From Thalassotalea atypica (GTDB lineage: Bacteria > Pseudomonadota > Gammaproteobacteria > Enterobacterales > Alteromonadaceae): a stretch of 64,000 bases of DNA. Positions 62,694 through 64,000 of the stretch are shown here, one piece after another. The notes below the pieces were generated by a model. It searched no databases, had not been told where the DNA came from, and worked only from the letters and a program-made list of their open reading frames with translations. The stretch lies in contig NZ_AP027364.1 of the NCBI RefSeq assembly GCF_030295975.1, forward strand, positions 2,728,001-2,792,000, read 5' to 3'. The position numbers and the translations under genes were made by a program. The number at the start of each line of letters is the position of its first letter. The stretch's first letter is position 1.

Positions 62694-62776
62694 CTAATGG
62701 AAACTAACCAGCAATTAAAATGGTCATGCCTTTCTTCAATTTGGTGGGTACTGGATCAATTAAAGCTTGTTAAACA

Positions 62777-62851
62777 ATGACAAAATACCGCTGTTTTTCC
62801 CCTTTTGACGCTTATTTAACTGATTTTTATTTGCCTCTTCATGAGACGTAT
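62777..62851 (+). repeat. degenerate attC
   Basis: ACCGCTGTTTTTCCCCTTTTG..., then ATTTGCCTCTTCATGAGACG. Resembles the TTGCTCCTTCGTCGC attC class with many changes; core sites lost. Confidence 0.5.
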
Positions 62852-62895
62852 TATTTGAAGTTATTTTTTAATATTGATTATCTATTTATAAAGGA

Positions 62896-63383
62896 ATGAT
62901 CAAAAAAGCGTTAGTTCAATTTTGTCGGGATTTATAGCGGCATTTTTTACGTTGTCTTGCCACGCGGATGACAAATCATACAGCTCTATAGAGCTGTCAA
63001 ATCTAAAGAAAGCTATTTATTGTATGGAAATATTGGAAGACATAAAAGACCTGAAGCCGCAACAAAGAATAGATATTCTGCGTGACGAGTGTTATTGGGT
63101 GAACTTTATTGAACATTCCCCTCATATAAGCGATGGCCGAGAAAGACTATTCCGATTATTTCAAAATCAATATAAAGAATATCCAGAGCTTTCAATATCT
63201 ATTAAGCGAAGTGCTTCTGAGGGCGATCTAGTGTGGTTACATCTTCATGTGAAATGTACGCCAGACTCTCGCAGGGCGGCTCTCATACATATTTTCCGAA
63301 TGAAAGACAGTATGGTTGTGGCGCATTGGGGAGTAGGACAGCCTGTTCATGAAAAATCTAAGAACAACAACACAATGTTTTGA
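62896..63383 (+). pseudogene. secreted SnoaL/NTF2-like protein gene, probably frameshifted in the signal peptide
   Basis: ATG 62896, after AAGGA, opens MIKKALVQF and then hits a stop. Reading one base off from 62922 gives LSGFIAAFFTLSCHADD, which completes a normal signal peptide, followed by a SnoaL-like domain (NFIEHSPHISDGRERLFRLF; LVWLHLHV; AHWGVGQP). One missing T in the TTTT run near 62920 would explain both. The frame from TTG 62922 alone is 153 residues. Confidence 0.6.
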
Positions 63384-63427
63384 TCATAATTTAGTATTTG
63401 GGTTAGATAACAGGTGCATAAGAAAGA

Positions 63428-63507
63428 GAGGCTGCTAACAATTTGCTCAGTTTTACTACGTTAAACTATACTAGCAAGCTATTATTAGTCCTAATCACTG
63501 GACGTTA
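63428..63507 (+). repeat. degenerate attC
   Basis: GGCTGCTAACAATTTGCTCAG ... CTAGCAAGCTATTATTAGTCC ... GGACGTTATAA. The internal arms remain; the R' core reads ACGTTATA. Confidence 0.65.
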
Positions 63508-63553
63508 TAAAACGAGAAAACCTAGTTAAATATCAAATTATTGGAGATTCAAT

Positions 63554-63715
63554 ATGAACAAGATAATACATATTATTTTAGCTTTGTTGTTGCCACCTAT
63601 TGCGGTGTTTTTAAAAAGCGGCGTGGGTAAAGATTTACTCATTAATATAGTGCTGTGCCTATTTTTTTACGTGCCGGGTATTTTGCACGCGGTTTGGCTC
63701 ATCACAAAAGATTGA
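63554..63715 (+). CDS. Pmp3/YqaE family membrane proteolipid
   Basis: Product of 53 residues with two helices: IIHIILALLLPPIAVFLKSG and LLINIVLCLFFYVPGILHAVW. The LPP-x-AVFLK and PG-x2-HA motifs define the Pmp3/UPF0057 family, linked to membrane-potential and salt stress. ATG after GGAGATTCAAT. Confidence 0.88.
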   Translation: MNKIIHIILALLLPPIAVFLKSGVGKDLLINIVLCLFFYVPGILHAVWLITKD

Positions 63716-63880
63716 TCGGCGTCTAAGCAAAATAACAGGCCATTGCAAAGCGTAAATGTTAACCGCTTGCGTGGCTCCACACCGACTCTTATTCTAGGCC
63801 GAATTCCTGTTCCGTTTAGCCTAGCGCTGTGTAATTTCCAGAGCACTATAGTTTAACTCTAATAACAAAAAAGGTAATTA

Positions 63881-64000
63881 ATGATGATATGGAAATCGAT
63901 TGTAGTTTTAGTCTTACTCCTTCCCTCATTTGTCTTCGCAAATTCCAAAGATACGCTCTTTGATATTAAAAAATATAGCGGTACATTTTGGGTGTTGGAG
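63881..64000 (+). CDS. secreted protein gene, cut by the window end
   Basis: ATG 63881 follows AAAAAGGTAATTA. The 40 visible residues begin with a signal peptide (WKSIVVLVLLLPSFVFANS). The rest lies beyond the window and the family is unknown. Confidence 0.65.
   Translation, partial: MMIWKSIVVLVLLLPSFVFANSKDTLFDIKKYSGTFWVLE

Noticed and set aside
63794-63824. CTAGGC/GCCTAG inverted repeat as a further attC
   Set aside because: No TAACAA or GTTA cores and no arm similarity to the other sites.

Overview
The window is AT-rich gammaproteobacterial chromosome. Gene content (NarK next to a PP2C/kinase fusion, NrtABC with an ANTAR regulator, YegD, DUF2999, DUF2780, a large attC array) suggests a marine Alteromonadales/Colwelliaceae or Vibrio/Shewanella-like organism; the genus is inferred, not proven. 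No rRNA, tRNA or CRISPR was seen.

Left part, 1-30.9 kb: ordinary chromosome. It holds a nitrate transporter (narK) overlapping a phosphatase-kinase fusion, small membrane proteins, GrpB, a PfpI-like secreted protein lacking the usual Cys, a DUF1295 protein with a molybdopterin oxidoreductase and a divergent GlxA-type regulator, and a run of minus-strand metabolic genes (VOC, GST, GFA, SRPBCC, SDR). Next comes a nitrate uptake block on the minus strand: nasT-like ANTAR regulator, a leader with a 21-bp-stem intrinsic terminator, nrtA, nrtB, nrtD and a porin. Then DUF2780, PatB-type lyase, YegD, an M28 peptidase, two alpha/beta hydrolases, DUF2999, GNAT and a RhlE-like helicase.

Middle and right part, 31-61.4 kb: a chromosomal (sedentary) integron. 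At its head, on the minus strand, is a 39-codon remnant of the integron integrase intI with a good RBS and a LexA-type box 22 bp upstream, followed by an attI-like region. From 31345 to 61405 I count 46 attC sites, mostly 94-101 bp, separating short plus-strand cassettes. Most cassettes carry one small gene: many membrane proteins, plus FRG, HEPN, HNH-like, GNAT, VOC, LMW-PTP-like, 2OG-oxygenase-like, DoxX, DUF2834, DUF2200 and Yip1-like products. One cassette holds an inverted ParDE module. Three cassettes have no clear gene, and two of these are near-identical copies. Two copies of one 1281-bp IS3-family element sit in attC sites, each with a different inactivating change in the transposase.

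Right edge, 61.4-64 kb: degraded attC fragments, an IS110-family transposase remnant, NTF2/SnoaL-like secreted proteins (one frameshifted), a Pmp3/YqaE proteolipid and a truncated secreted-protein gene.

The main biological point is a large, SOS-wired cassette bank whose own integrase is broken. Its cassettes look frozen unless another integrase acts in trans, while IS elements and homologous recombination now remodel the attC sites.
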